Notes: generated by a model not told the origin, from the sequence alone. Shown: positions 23,554-32,865, counted from the stretch's first letter. The stretch is DNA of 57,366 nt from Pseudomonas nitroreducens TX1 (GCF_000313755.1 NZ_AMZB01000129.1:1-57366); one strand, 5' to 3'. Program-made: numbers and translations.

Positions 23554-25005
23554 TCAGTTGCCGGCGGCGGCGGCCATTTCCGACACGCTCTCGCCACGGT
23601 GGGCGCTGAATTGCGGGGCCAGGGAGCCGACGATCATGCCGATGGCGCTGCAGATCAGGCCCACCAGTTGGGGCGGCCAGAAATCGCCTTCCTGATAGCC
23701 CAGTTCCAGCGATACCCAGCCGATCAGGCCGCAGGCGATGGCGGTCAGGGCGCCCTGGGTGGTGGCGCGCTTCCAGAACAGGCCGAAGAACAGCGGCACC
23801 ACGGCGGCAACCAGGGTCACCTTGTAGGCGTTGCCGACCATCTCGTAGATGCTGGCGTTGGAGAACAGAGCGAACACGCAGGTGGCGACGGTCATCGCCA
23901 GTACGCTGCAACGCATGGCCAGCAGGGCCTGGCGGTCGTTCATGTTGGGCAGGAAGTGCTTGACGATGTTCTCGGTCAGGGTCACCGACGGGGCCAGCAG
24001 GGCGCCCGAAGCGGAGGACATGATGGCCGAGAGCAGGGCGCCGAAGAACATGATCTGGGCGAACAGCGGGGTGCGTTCGAGGATCAGGTGCGGCAGGATC
24101 TGCTGGGAGTCCTCGGCCAGCCAGTGCTTGACCATCTCCGGCTCGATCATCGAGGCGGCGTAGATCAGGAAGATTGGCAGCATGCAGAAGACCAGGTAGC
24201 AGCAGGCACCGGTCATGGTGGCGCGCTGGGCGATCTTCTCGGTCTTGGCCGACATCACGCGGGCATACACGTCCTGCTGCGGGATGGAACCGAACATCAT
24301 GGTCACCGCGGCGCCGATGAAGGCGACGATGTCCTTGGCCGAGGTGCCGTGCAGGAAGGTGAACTTGCCTTCGCTGGCGGCGTGGCTGATCACGTTGACC
24401 GGGCCGCCGGCCATGTCGCCGATCAGCCAGACCAGGTAGAACAGGCCGCAGACGATGATGATCATCTGCAGGAAGTCGGTCAGCGCCACCGACCACATGC
24501 CGCCGAACAGGGTGTGCAGCAGGACGATGATGGTGCCGATGATCATGCCCTGGGTGGTGGTCAGGCCACCGTCGGAGAGCACGCTGAAGACCACGCCCAG
24601 CGCGGTGATCTGCGCGGCGACCCAGCCCATGTAGGAAATGATGATCACCAGGCTGGTGAAGATTTCCACGTGCTGGCCGAAGCGCTTGCGGAAGAAGTCA
24701 CCGATGGTGAGCAGGTTGAGGCGGTACAGCGGACGGGCGAAGACGACGCCGACCAGCATCAGGCAGCCGAAGGAGCCGAAGGGGTCTTCGATGATCCCGG
24801 CGAAGCCTTCTTCGAGGAAGGTGGCGGGAATCCCCAGCACGGCTTCTGAGCCGAACCAGGTGGCGAACACCATGGTCACGACGAGGGGGAAGGACATGCT
24901 CCGGCCAGCGGCGGCATAGTCCGAGGAGTTGTGCACGCGGGTGGTGGCGTAGAAACCGACAGCTACGGTGATCACCAGATACACCGCTACAAACCAGATC
25001 AGCAT
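23554..25005 (-). CDS. Sodium:solute symporter (SSF family)
   Basis: The 483-residue protein has about 13 hydrophobic helices in the LeuT-fold SSF pattern: LVITVAVGFYATTRVHNSSD with YAAAGRSMSFPLVVTMVFAT, WFGSEAVLGIPATFLEEGFAG, LTIGDFFRKRFGQ, ISYMGWVAAQITALG, GGMWSVALTDFLQMIIIV and FGALLSAIMSSASGALLAPS (sodium-site Ser pair). The start at 25005 follows GGAACGAACAA. Substrates of this family include proline, acetate, pantothenate and sugars; the sequence does not decide. It lies apart from the gluconate operon, with a terminator between. Confidence 0.9.
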   Translation of the reverse strand: MLIWFVAVYLVITVAVGFYATTRVHNSSDYAAAGRSMSFPLVVTMVFATWFGSEAVLGIPATFLEEGFAGIIEDPFGSFGCLMLVGVVFARPLYRLNLLTIGDFFRKRFGQHVEIFTSLVIIISYMGWVAAQITALGVVFSVLSDGGLTTTQGMIIGTIIVLLHTLFGGMWSVALTDFLQMIIIVCGLFYLVWLIGDMAGGPVNVISHAASEGKFTFLHGTSAKDIVAFIGAAVTMMFGSIPQQDVYARVMSAKTEKIAQRATMTGACCYLVFCMLPIFLIYAASMIEPEMVKHWLAEDSQQILPHLILERTPLFAQIMFFGALLSAIMSSASGALLAPSVTLTENIVKHFLPNMNDRQALLAMRCSVLAMTVATCVFALFSNASIYEMVGNAYKVTLVAAVVPLFFGLFWKRATTQGALTAIACGLIGWVSLELGYQEGDFWPPQLVGLICSAIGMIVGSLAPQFSAHRGESVSEMAAAAGN

Positions 25006-25318
25006 TTGTTCGTTCCGTTGGCTCGCCGGGAACCGCACTGCCGAGTTGGAACTCGGGCTGGGGTGCCGCGACTGACAAGTTGTTTTTGTTGTGTTGCGCG
25101 GCAGCGGTTATCCGGTGCACCAGGCAGGGAGAGCCGGAGAAACGTAACCAGTTGCGTCAACGGGCCGCAGTCTGCCAAATCCGTTAAATATGTCAAACAC
25201 TTGAATCGCCAATGAGCGAAAAAAACTACATGGCAAGACGAATGGTGTAGACAAATGATTGATTTGATTGGTTGCTAACGATCACGGCTGTTCGTTGAGT
25301 CGTTTATTTTTTACAGGT

Positions 25319-25340
25319 GATGTTCGATAAGCAGAACATC
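25319..25340. promoter_or_regulatory. Inverted repeat upstream of the DedA gene
   Basis: GATGTTC and GAACATC form a perfect 7-bp inverted repeat with 8 bases between, ending 46 bases before the DedA ATG. It lies in the AT-rich 25180-25330 stretch of the 381-bp gap (25006-25386) between two divergent genes. That stretch probably holds both promoters; no clean -35/-10 pair could be chosen. Confidence 0.35.
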
Positions 25341-25386
25341 CGCCAAGGCGCTAGGCTCTTGGCACCGCACTTTTCGAAGGCGCTTC

Positions 25387-25995
25387 ATGTTCGAGCATCC
25401 TGACCTCGCCCAACTGCTTTCCAGCTACGGCTATCCGGTGCTGTTCCTCGGTTGCCTGCTGGAAGGCGAATCGATGCTGCTGTTGGCAGGCATCGCCGCG
25501 CACCAGGGGCTGCTCGGCTTCGCCCCGGTGGTGGCCTGGGCGACGCTGGCCGGGACCCTCGGCGACCAGATGCTCTTCTGGACCGGTCGCCGTACCGGGG
25601 ACCGGTCCGTGCCCTGGCTGAAAAAACGCGGGCTGGCCATCGAGCGGGTTACCGGGCTGATCGAGCGTTATCCGCACCTGGCGATCTTCGCGGTGCGCTT
25701 CCTCTATGGCATGCGCCTGGCCGGCCCGCTGTTGATCGGCGCGAGCCGGGTGGGACCGTTGCGTTTCCTGCTGATCAACCTGCTGGGCGCCTTCTGCTGG
25801 GCGCTGCTGTTCGCCACCGCCGGCTACTGGGCCGGCCAGTTGCTGGAGCAGTGGCTGGGCAACCTGCGGCCGTACCGTTTGCCGGTGTTCGTCGCGGTGG
25901 TGCTGGTGTTCGGTGGCCTGGCGCTGTGGCGCTACGGGCGGCATCGGCGCAGGCGCAAGCTCGACGGATTGCCGGACAGATCGCCAAGTCATTGA
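25387..25995 (+). CDS. DedA-family membrane protein
   Basis: The 202-residue inner-membrane protein shows the DedA motifs LLEGESMLLLAGIAA, the acidic/basic pair region GTLGDQMLFWTGRRTGDR, and the conserved RFLYGMRLAGPLLIGASR with membrane-embedded arginines. It ends with LLGAFCWALLFATAGYWAG and a basic C-terminus. Members flip lipid carriers such as undecaprenyl phosphate or phospholipids using proton motive force. The specific lipid is not predictable. It is monocistronic or loosely linked to the peroxidase gene 67 bases downstream. Confidence 0.92.
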   Translation: MFEHPDLAQLLSSYGYPVLFLGCLLEGESMLLLAGIAAHQGLLGFAPVVAWATLAGTLGDQMLFWTGRRTGDRSVPWLKKRGLAIERVTGLIERYPHLAIFAVRFLYGMRLAGPLLIGASRVGPLRFLLINLLGAFCWALLFATAGYWAGQLLEQWLGNLRPYRLPVFVAVVLVFGGLALWRYGRHRRRRKLDGLPDRSPSH

Positions 25996-26062
25996 TACAG
26001 AGCGGTTTGGAATCGTGCGCCGGGCGATTAGAATCGCCGCTCTTTCGTTCAAGGACGCTGTC

Positions 26063-26944
26063 ATGAGCCTTCATCAGCCTGGCATTCTCGCCACCCCGGT
26101 TCCCGCCCACGCCCGCCATCTGTTCTTCGATCTGAAGTCGCTGCAGGACCTGCCCGCCGAGCTGGATCGCCTGATGCAGTTCGCCGATGGAGAGCGCGCG
26201 GTGGTTGGCTTCGGCGAGTCGCTGGTGCGTGCGCTGGGCCGCCGCATCGAGGGGCTGCGCGAGTTCCCGGCGATCTCCGGCGTGGGCGTCGACAACCCGT
26301 CCACCCCGCATGCGTTGTGGGTCTGGCTGCGGGGTGAGGAGCGCGGCGACCTGCTGCTGCGCACCCAGGAAGTCCAGTCCCTGCTGGCGCCGGCGCTGGA
26401 GCTGAGCAGCCTGACCGAGGCCTTCCGTCATGGCAGCGGCCACGACCTGACCGGCTACGAGGACGGCACCGAGAACCCGCAGGACGACGACGCTATCGCT
26501 GCCGCCATCGTCGTGGGTGCCGCGGGCCTGGCCGGCGGCAGCTTCGCCGCGATCCAGCAGTGGCGCCACCAGTTGCAGGACTTCGCCGCGTTGCCGCAGC
26601 ATGAACGCGACGACATCATGGGCCGCCGCCTGAGCGACAACGAGGAGTTGGACGACGCGCCGGAGTCCGCCCACGTCAAGCGCACCGCCCAGGAGAGCTT
26701 CGAGCCGGAAGCTTTCATCGTGCGCCGCTCCATGCCCTGGACCCAGGGCCAGGATGCCGGGCTGATGTTCCTCGCTTTCGGCTGTACCCTGGATGCCTTC
26801 GAAGTGCAGCTGCGTCGCATGAGCGGGCTGGAAGACGGCATCACCGACGCGCTGTACCGCTTCAGCCGGCCGCTGACCGGCGGCTACTACTGGTGCCCAC
26901 CGCGCAGGGACGGGCTGCTGGACCTGAGTGCGCTGCTGGGCTGA
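26063..26944 (+). CDS. DyP-type haem peroxidase (YfeX-like)
   Basis: The 293-residue cytoplasmic protein has the GxxDG-type motif in TGYEDGTENPQ (catalytic Asp134), the proximal haem His204 in ESAHVKRTA, and distal Arg in FIVRRSMPW. It has no Tat or Sec signal, so it belongs with the cytoplasmic YfeX/P-type DyP enzymes. It oxidises dyes or haem-related substrates with H2O2. The ATG at 26063 is chosen by alignment; a longer frame opens at 25913 inside the DedA gene. A strong terminator follows. Confidence 0.92.
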   Translation: MSLHQPGILATPVPAHARHLFFDLKSLQDLPAELDRLMQFADGERAVVGFGESLVRALGRRIEGLREFPAISGVGVDNPSTPHALWVWLRGEERGDLLLRTQEVQSLLAPALELSSLTEAFRHGSGHDLTGYEDGTENPQDDDAIAAAIVVGAAGLAGGSFAAIQQWRHQLQDFAALPQHERDDIMGRRLSDNEELDDAPESAHVKRTAQESFEPEAFIVRRSMPWTQGQDAGLMFLAFGCTLDAFEVQLRRMSGLEDGITDALYRFSRPLTGGYYWCPPRRDGLLDLSALLG

Positions 26945-26962
26945 GCCGCGGTTCTGCCGAAG

Positions 26963-26988
26963 GCCCCGCCAATGCGCGGGGCTTTTTT
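26963..26988 (+). terminator. Intrinsic terminator of the DyP peroxidase gene
   Basis: GCCCCGC / GCGGGGC stem with a CCAATGC-region loop, followed by TTTTTT, starting 19 bases after the stop. Confidence 0.9.
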
Positions 26989-27071
26989 GTGGCCGCGGCG
27001 CGCATCTACTGTTCTGGTCGTTGCGCGCCGAGGTCGCGGGCATGGCGCGCCTCTGCAGGATGGGGCCGGCG

Positions 27072-29171
27072 CTAGAAGCCGCTCTCGCGCAATGCCACCG
27101 CCAGCAACCGGGTGAAACCCTCGCCCAGCCAACTGCGCCGGGCGCCTTCGATCTGCAGGTGGCCGCGGGTTTCGTGGAGCCCCGGCGGCGCGGCGTCCAG
27201 CTTGACCAGCACATGGAACAGCGCCGGGTTAGGCACCAGCGCCTCGCCCTGCGGGTTGACGTTCAGCGGGCCGCCGTAGCGCGAGGCGAGCATCGGCTGT
27301 TCCAGCTGGCTGATGCGCGTGGTGCCGATCAGCACCACCTGGCCCTCGATGGGACGCGGCACGCCTTCGGGGTAGAAGCGCACCTGACCGCCATCGGTGA
27401 GGCGTTGCACTTCGTCCTGTTTGACGTAGGCATCCACCAGCCAGTGCTGCGGGTCTACCAGCACGCCGATGGGTTCGCGGGTGTTGATCCACTGGCCGGG
27501 CTTCCAGTCCGGGTTGACGTCCACCCAGCGCCCGGCGAACGGCGCCTGCAGGTTCAGGCGAGCCATCTCGTTGCGGGCGGCGCGCGCCTGCTGGTACTCC
27601 ACGCCCAGCCGTTGGCGGGTGACCGCTTCCTCGGAGAGGCCGCCCGGATCGGCGAGCATGCCGGCCAGGCGGCCCTGGTAGCCACGAATGCCGGCTTCGC
27701 TGCCGGCCACCCTGGCAGCGATGTCGGGCTCTTCCATGACGGCCAGGGTCTCGCCCTGGCCAACTTCGCCGCCGGGGCGCAGGTCACGCAGCAGCGCCGG
27801 GAAGGGCGCGTAGACGTGCAACTGCTGCGCCGCGCGGGCCACGCCCATGGCGTGCACCTGGGTGCGCCAGGGGATGGCGAGCAGCAGAACGATGGCGCCG
27901 AGCAGCGCGAGGAACACCAGTTTGCGTCGCGGCTTCACTTCCGCGCGGCGCTGCCACCAGACCTTGAGTTCGCGCCACACGGGCTGAACGATGAACCAGC
28001 TGATTTCCACGGCGAACAGGAAGATCCCCAGCAGTTTGAAGAAGAAGTAGTAGACCGCCACGGCGATGCCGAGGAACAGCAGCAGGCGGTAGACCCAGGT
28101 GCCGAAGGCGAAGGCCACCAGCAGGCGGCGCTGGCCGGTAGGGAAGTGTTCCGGCCAGGGCTCGTCCAGCCCCAGCAGGTTGCGCCGCAGCGTGGCGCGG
28201 GCGAGGGCGCCGGCGCGCTCGTGCAGGTTGGGGAAGTCCAGCAGGTCGGAGACGATGAAGTAGCCGTCGAAGCGCATGAAGGGGCTGGCGTTCAGCGCCA
28301 GCGACAGCGCCCAGCTGGTGGTCGCCAGGTACAGCAGGGCGTTGCGCAGCGGACCGGGATCGGCCAGCGCCCAGCCCAGCGTCGACAGCCCGGCCAGGCC
28401 CAGTTCGGTGATGATCCCGGCGCTGGCGATGGCCAGGCGCTGGCGGTTGCTGCGCAGCTTCCAGCTCTCGCCGGTGTCGGTGTAGAGCATCGGCCACATC
28501 ACCACGAAGGCGATGCCCATGTGCGCGACCTTGAGTCCCAGCCGCGTCGCCACCAGAGCGTGGCCGAGCTCGTGGAGCGTCTTGGCCACCACCAGGGCGG
28601 CGGCAAAACTCAACAAGCCTTCGAAGGAGAAGGACTCCACCACGTCATGGGTGAAGGTGTCCCACTGGTGCGTCACCATGACGATGCCGGCGAGACTGAG
28701 CAGCAGAACGAGCATCGCCACGTAACGGTTGAAGAGCCAGTCGAGGCTGCCGGCGATGGCGCGCAGGAAGCGTTGCGGGCGGATCAGCGGAATACGGAAG
28801 AACAGGTAGTGGTGCAGCCACCAGTTCCAGGTCGTCCACTGTTTGCCTTCGCTGCGCGCAGCGAGGCGCGCCAAGGCTTCGGGGCCTGGGCGCAGCAGCT
28901 TGTGCTGCTCGAGGAACTGGCGAAAGCCCAGCACCTGCTCGGCGTCGGGCTTGAGGGCCGTCTGTTCGGCGATCTGCTCGCTGATCTGCCGGGGCGTCTG
29001 TTCCCAGCGCAGCAGGCATTCGAACTCCAGCCAGCCGATGCGGTAGAAGCGGTTGAGCACGCTGTCCTGGATCACCCACACCGGCTCGCCGCCAGGGCCG
29101 GGCGCGGCTTCGTCCAGGCGCAGGTCGTCGCGCAGCGGCGGGGTGGGCAGGTCTTCGGCGGCGACATCCAT
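27072..29171 (-). CDS. M50 site-2-protease / HlyD-like fusion with PqqD-like N-terminus
   Basis: The protein has 699 residues. Residues about 30-93 form a small winged-helix-like domain reminiscent of PqqD/RRE peptide-binding folds (FYRIGWLEFECLLRW, ISEQIAEQ, EQHKLL). Residues about 145-410 are multi-helical membrane with the zinc motif HELGH (200-204) and a second metal Asp in MRFDGY (Asp302). After a helix near 415-435, a HlyD-like barrel/lipoyl region follows (DLRPGGEVGQGETLAVMEEP, NLQAPFAGRWVDV). It is the last gene of the giant-adhesin operon, five bases after the previous stop. It is proposed to process or drive export of the giant protein; no ABC ATPase is present. Confidence 0.85.
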   Translation of the reverse strand: MDVAAEDLPTPPLRDDLRLDEAAPGPGGEPVWVIQDSVLNRFYRIGWLEFECLLRWEQTPRQISEQIAEQTALKPDAEQVLGFRQFLEQHKLLRPGPEALARLAARSEGKQWTTWNWWLHHYLFFRIPLIRPQRFLRAIAGSLDWLFNRYVAMLVLLLSLAGIVMVTHQWDTFTHDVVESFSFEGLLSFAAALVVAKTLHELGHALVATRLGLKVAHMGIAFVVMWPMLYTDTGESWKLRSNRQRLAIASAGIITELGLAGLSTLGWALADPGPLRNALLYLATTSWALSLALNASPFMRFDGYFIVSDLLDFPNLHERAGALARATLRRNLLGLDEPWPEHFPTGQRRLLVAFAFGTWVYRLLLFLGIAVAVYYFFFKLLGIFLFAVEISWFIVQPVWRELKVWWQRRAEVKPRRKLVFLALLGAIVLLLAIPWRTQVHAMGVARAAQQLHVYAPFPALLRDLRPGGEVGQGETLAVMEEPDIAARVAGSEAGIRGYQGRLAGMLADPGGLSEEAVTRQRLGVEYQQARAARNEMARLNLQAPFAGRWVDVNPDWKPGQWINTREPIGVLVDPQHWLVDAYVKQDEVQRLTDGGQVRFYPEGVPRPIEGQVVLIGTTRISQLEQPMLASRYGGPLNVNPQGEALVPNPALFHVLVKLDAAPPGLHETRGHLQIEGARRSWLGEGFTRLLAVALRESGF

Positions 29172-29176
29172 CGTCG

Positions 29177-30517
29177 TTACCAGCCGGTCCAGGCGCGCAG
29201 CGACGCCAGGGGCCGGCGCAGCAGGTAGTAGCCGAGCACCACGCGCTCGCCATACAGCTTGGCGGTGCCGTGCAGGCCCAGGCGGGCATGGGGCGGTGCG
29301 TCCTGGACGCTGGCGAGCAGACGGTAGGAAGCCACGCCTTCGTCGCTGGGCTTGGCCTGGTAGCTGGTGTCGAGGATTTCCCCGTGCAGCGGATCGAGTG
29401 GGTAGGCGGTGAGGAACAGCGCCACCGGCGCCCCCGGCTCCAGAGCAATGGCGTCGGCCACCGGCAGCTGGATGCGCATGCCCGGCGCCGTCGGGTCGGC
29501 GATCTGCAGGATGCGTTCGCCGGTCACCACCGGCTTGCCCAGCCAGTCGTTGGGGTCGCTGTACACGGCAACGCCAGCGCGTGGCGCCAGCACACGGGTG
29601 CGCGCCAGTTGCGCCTGCACGGCGGCCAGCTCGGCGCGGCGCTGGCGGGCGCGGCCGTCGAGCACGGTGAGTTCGCTCTTGCTCTGCGGATTGTCGAAGG
29701 CACGCTGGCTGGCGGCCATGAGTTCGGCGTCGGCGACGGCGACTTCCTTGGCCAGCACGTCGGCGCGGCTGCGCAGGGTGGTTTCGTCCAGCTCGAACAG
29801 CGGTGTGCCGACCTCGACGCTCTGGTTGGGGCGCACCAGCATCTTGACGATCACCCCGTCGATCGGCGAGCTGATCACCTGGGCGTTGCGCGAGACGACT
29901 TCCGCCGGCGCCAGGGCGGTCTGCCGCACCGGGATCAGCAACAGCGCGGCCAGGACGATCACGCCGACCAGCAGCTGGCGCCTGCTCGGCCGCCAGTAGC
30001 GCAGGCGGGGACGCGGCCCGAATGATGCCCAGGCGTGCGCCCAGGTCTGCCAGATGCCTTGCAGCAGGGGTTGCAGGTTGCGCGCCGGTGGTTCGTCGAG
30101 GAGGAACAGCACCAGGCCCAGGCGCTTGCCGGTGCGGTCATGCAGCGGTACGCACCAGAGCCCGGCGGGCCACCATTCACTCCAGCCTTCGGCGATGTCG
30201 GCAGGCGGTTCGATGGCATCGCGGCCCAGCCAGGTGGGCGTCGCGTCGGATAGATGCCCGGATACCCAGCGACTGGCGCGCTCCAGCCAGACCAGGTAGG
30301 GCGAATCCTCTGTCGGCTTGGCCAGCCCGGACACCGCCAGCAGCTCGTTGCGCGAGTCGTGGCAGGCGAACACCAGGGCCTGGTGGAAACGCAGCAGCGG
30401 GAACAGGTCGTTGGCGATGCTGAAGGCGAGGGCGCCGAGGGAATCGGCCGTAAGCGCCTTGTCACGCACATTGGCCAGGCTCAGCAGCAGCTGGGGGGGC
30501 GGCAGCAGCTCACTCAT
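29177..30517 (-). CDS. HlyD-family adaptor with N-terminal GAF-like domain
   Basis: The 446-residue protein has a cytoplasmic N-terminal region of about 165 residues with GAF-like character (SIANDLFPLLRFHQALVFA, LWCVPLHDRTGKRLGLVLFL). One transmembrane helix follows at about 180-196, then a periplasmic adaptor part: NAQVISSPIDGVIVKMLVRP, a helical hairpin rich in Arg/Ala, and TRVLAPRAGVAVYSDPNDWL. The ATG at 30517 overlaps the preceding gene by eight bases. An adaptor linked to a GAF-type domain suggests export could respond to a cytoplasmic ligand or partner. The HlyD part is firm; the GAF reading is tentative. Confidence 0.8.
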   Translation of the reverse strand: MSELLPPPQLLLSLANVRDKALTADSLGALAFSIANDLFPLLRFHQALVFACHDSRNELLAVSGLAKPTEDSPYLVWLERASRWVSGHLSDATPTWLGRDAIEPPADIAEGWSEWWPAGLWCVPLHDRTGKRLGLVLFLLDEPPARNLQPLLQGIWQTWAHAWASFGPRPRLRYWRPSRRQLLVGVIVLAALLLIPVRQTALAPAEVVSRNAQVISSPIDGVIVKMLVRPNQSVEVGTPLFELDETTLRSRADVLAKEVAVADAELMAASQRAFDNPQSKSELTVLDGRARQRRAELAAVQAQLARTRVLAPRAGVAVYSDPNDWLGKPVVTGERILQIADPTAPGMRIQLPVADAIALEPGAPVALFLTAYPLDPLHGEILDTSYQAKPSDEGVASYRLLASVQDAPPHARLGLHGTAKLYGERVVLGYYLLRRPLASLRAWTGW

Positions 30518-31286
30518 GGCTTTCGGGGAAGCGTGCAACCCCGCTCATGCCGGCGATCAGTTCGGGGTAGCTGGCGTCCAGCTTCGCCTCCAGTTCCACG
30601 GTCTGCGCCACGGCATCGACCCGCGCGTTGATCACGCTGACCTTGGCCGGGTAGTGCTTGCCGGTTTCGTGGATGTCCACCTCCAGCGGCATGTCCGGGC
30701 GCAGGCTGGGCAGCATGGAGGAGGGCACGTTGAGGCGGACCTTCAAGGCGCCGTCGCTGACCAGGTCGAACAGCGGCGTGCCGGCGGTCACCGTCTGGTA
30801 CGGCTTGACGTAGACCTTGGCGATGCGTCCGGAGAAGGGCGCGTCGACCAGGCAGTAGCCGGCCTGGGCGCGGGCGAGGGTGAGTGCGCCGTCGGCCTTC
30901 TGCACCTCGGTGTTGGCCATGGCGACTTCGAGGTCGCCCACCGCATCGAGCTTGCGCAGGTTCTGCTTGGCCGAGAGGTTGGCGCGCGCCATGTTCAGTT
31001 CGGCGGCGGCAACCTTGGCGCGGGCATTGACTTCCACGCAGTTGAGCTGGGCCAGCTCGGCGTCCTTGGCGACCTTGTCGCCGAGGCTCGCCTTGAGCGC
31101 ACCGAGGGTGCCGTTCATCTGCGCGGAGAGGGTGGTTTCCAGGTTGGACACCAGCAGCACGCGAATGGCACCGGGGTCCTGGCTGTCGGGCAGTGGCGGC
31201 AAGCCGTTGCTGGCATCGTCGGCCAGCACCGGCTGCAGGAACATCAGGCACAGCGGGAAGAGCAGGTACGACTTACTGCGCGGCAT
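30510..31286 (-). CDS. Periplasmic HlyD/MFP-type adaptor
   Basis: The 258-residue protein has a cleavable signal peptide (MPRSKSYLLFPLCLMFLQPVLA) and no transmembrane anchor. It is a short membrane-fusion-type adaptor: a lipoyl half (AQMNGTLGALKASLGDKVAK), a helical hairpin, the second lipoyl half (YCLVDAPFSGRIAKVYVKPY) and a beta-barrel. It would bridge the inner-membrane components and the TolC-family lipoprotein. It overlaps the TolC-type gene by 14 bases and the next adaptor gene by eight. Confidence 0.88.
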   Translation of the reverse strand: MPRSKSYLLFPLCLMFLQPVLADDASNGLPPLPDSQDPGAIRVLLVSNLETTLSAQMNGTLGALKASLGDKVAKDAELAQLNCVEVNARAKVAAAELNMARANLSAKQNLRKLDAVGDLEVAMANTEVQKADGALTLARAQAGYCLVDAPFSGRIAKVYVKPYQTVTAGTPLFDLVSDGALKVRLNVPSSMLPSLRPDMPLEVDIHETGKHYPAKVSVINARVDAVAQTVELEAKLDASYPELIAGMSGVARFPESHE

Positions 31287-32865
31287 TGGCGGTTCCTTCT
31301 TGCCTGTTGGACAGTTGCCCTGCGGAAGCTTGCCCGGTGGCAGGTTGTACGGGCGTGGAGCCGCTGCTGGCGAGCAGGTTGGTGCTGGTCTGCTGCTCCA
31401 GCGTGCGCTGGATCTCCCGCGCCAGGGTCTTCACGTCGTGGTTCTCGATTTCCTTGGGCATCACCTCGAAGCCCACCGAGTTGTACAGCCGGCCCCAGGC
31501 GGCCTGGGCGTCGGAGTAGGCGGCTTCGCGCTGGTAACGCGAGAGCAGGTAGCGGCCTTCGGCCCGGATCAGCTCCAGTTCGCTGCCCAGGGCGGCGCCG
31601 CGGGCGGACTGGGCGTAGCTGAGCAGGCTCTGGTCGACGCGCAGGCTCTCGTCGGCGAACTCCACTTCCTGCCTGGCCAGCTGGTAGCGCAGCAGGCCGA
31701 CGCGGACCTGGGTGAGGATGGCCATGGACAGCGCGGTGCGGCGCATGTCGTCGGTCTTTTCCTGGCTGGCTTCGGCGGCCTTGATGTCCGGGTACTGGGC
31801 CAGGCGCAGCAGGTTCATCGAGACGTTGATGCCGGTCTGGTTCCAGTCGTTGTTGTACAGGTACTTGTTGGAGTCGTACTCGTAGCCGTAGTTGAAGCTG
31901 ACGTTCGGCCACAGCTGGGCCTTGGCGATCTTCAAATCGTTCATGTCGACGCGCTTGCGATACCACTCCTCCATGATTTCCGGGCGGCGTTCCAGCGACA
32001 GGCGCTCGAGCTGTTCGACGTTGTTGGTCACCAGCGGCAGCGGCTGTTCGCCGATGTCGGCCAGGACCATTTTCGTGTTCGGTGGCAGCGACATCAGCGC
32101 GGCCAGTTCGGCGCGGGCGAACTCCAGGTCCTGGCGGCGCACGGTGAGCATGTACACCGAGTCGAGCAGGGCGCGCTGGTAGGCAAGGATGTCCTGGCGC
32201 GGCAGCAGGCCCTTGCCCTCGGCCTCACGGGCGGAGGTCAGGGCGCGGTGGGTACGCAGCAGCAGGCCATCCACTTCCGGCAGCAGGCGCTGGGCGCCCA
32301 GGGCGCGCCAGTAGGCGTTGCGCACGTCCTGCAGGACGTTCTGCGCGACCTTCTCGCGGCGCTCCTCGGCCATCAGCATCTGGTCGTTCTTCTGCTGGGT
32401 GCGGTAATAGGCGACGCCGAAGTCCAGCAGGCTCCAGGACAGCCCGAGGCTGTACAGCGTGCGATAGCGCTCCTCGGAGGTGGAGGGGCGCAGGCTGACC
32501 TGGCGGTCCTCGATGCCGATGGAGGTGCCGCCGGAGTCGTTGTTGCGCCCGGCGTAGCCGGCGGAGGCCACGACGCGGGGCAGCATCTCGTGGCTGGTGA
32601 CGTCGCGCAGGTCCGAAGCCAGCGCGCTTTCCAGCAGCTTCAGGCGGTAGTCGAGGTTGTACTTCAGCGCGCGCGCCGAGGCTTCGTAGAAGGTGATCGG
32701 CCCGCTGACCGGCTCCTGTTCCCTGTACATCCGCGCCTGGTCGTCGATCACCCGCTGGCGCATCTCCTCCTCGGTGTAGGGCTTGGGCTCGAACGCCGAG
32801 CAGGCGCTGAGGAATATGCTCACGGTGATGGTGGCGCTCAGGCATTTCAGTGCGTAGGCGGGCAT
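31273..32865 (-). CDS. TolC-family outer-membrane lipoprotein
   Basis: The 530-residue protein has a lipobox (VSIFLSAC) giving a lipid-anchored Cys22. Two TolC/OEP repeats follow with long coiled helices (FYEASARALKYNLDYRLKLL, LGLSWSLLDFGVAYYRTQQK, NVSMNLLRLAQYPDIKAAEA, ARGAALGSELELIRAEGRYL). The last about 50 residues are a Ser/Thr/Gln-rich tail. The start at 32865 has AAGGACAG before it; an alternative ATG at 32907 overlaps the stop of the giant gene (ATGA) and has GGAG upstream. It should be the outer-membrane exit channel for the giant protein. Confidence 0.9.
   Translation of the reverse strand: MPAYALKCLSATITVSIFLSACSAFEPKPYTEEEMRQRVIDDQARMYREQEPVSGPITFYEASARALKYNLDYRLKLLESALASDLRDVTSHEMLPRVVASAGYAGRNNDSGGTSIGIEDRQVSLRPSTSEERYRTLYSLGLSWSLLDFGVAYYRTQQKNDQMLMAEERREKVAQNVLQDVRNAYWRALGAQRLLPEVDGLLLRTHRALTSAREAEGKGLLPRQDILAYQRALLDSVYMLTVRRQDLEFARAELAALMSLPPNTKMVLADIGEQPLPLVTNNVEQLERLSLERRPEIMEEWYRKRVDMNDLKIAKAQLWPNVSFNYGYEYDSNKYLYNNDWNQTGINVSMNLLRLAQYPDIKAAEASQEKTDDMRRTALSMAILTQVRVGLLRYQLARQEVEFADESLRVDQSLLSYAQSARGAALGSELELIRAEGRYLLSRYQREAAYSDAQAAWGRLYNSVGFEVMPKEIENHDVKTLAREIQRTLEQQTSTNLLASSGSTPVQPATGQASAGQLSNRQEGTANAAQ

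Noticed and set aside
26928..29228. 766-codon plus-strand frame opposite the M50 gene
   Set aside because: Shadow frame rich in His/Gln/Ala; the minus strand carries HELGH and membrane helices.
27072..32865. Interpretation as a multidrug efflux pump
   Set aside because: Adaptors plus TolC would fit, but no RND, ABC or MFS pump is present and the operon begins with the giant surface protein.
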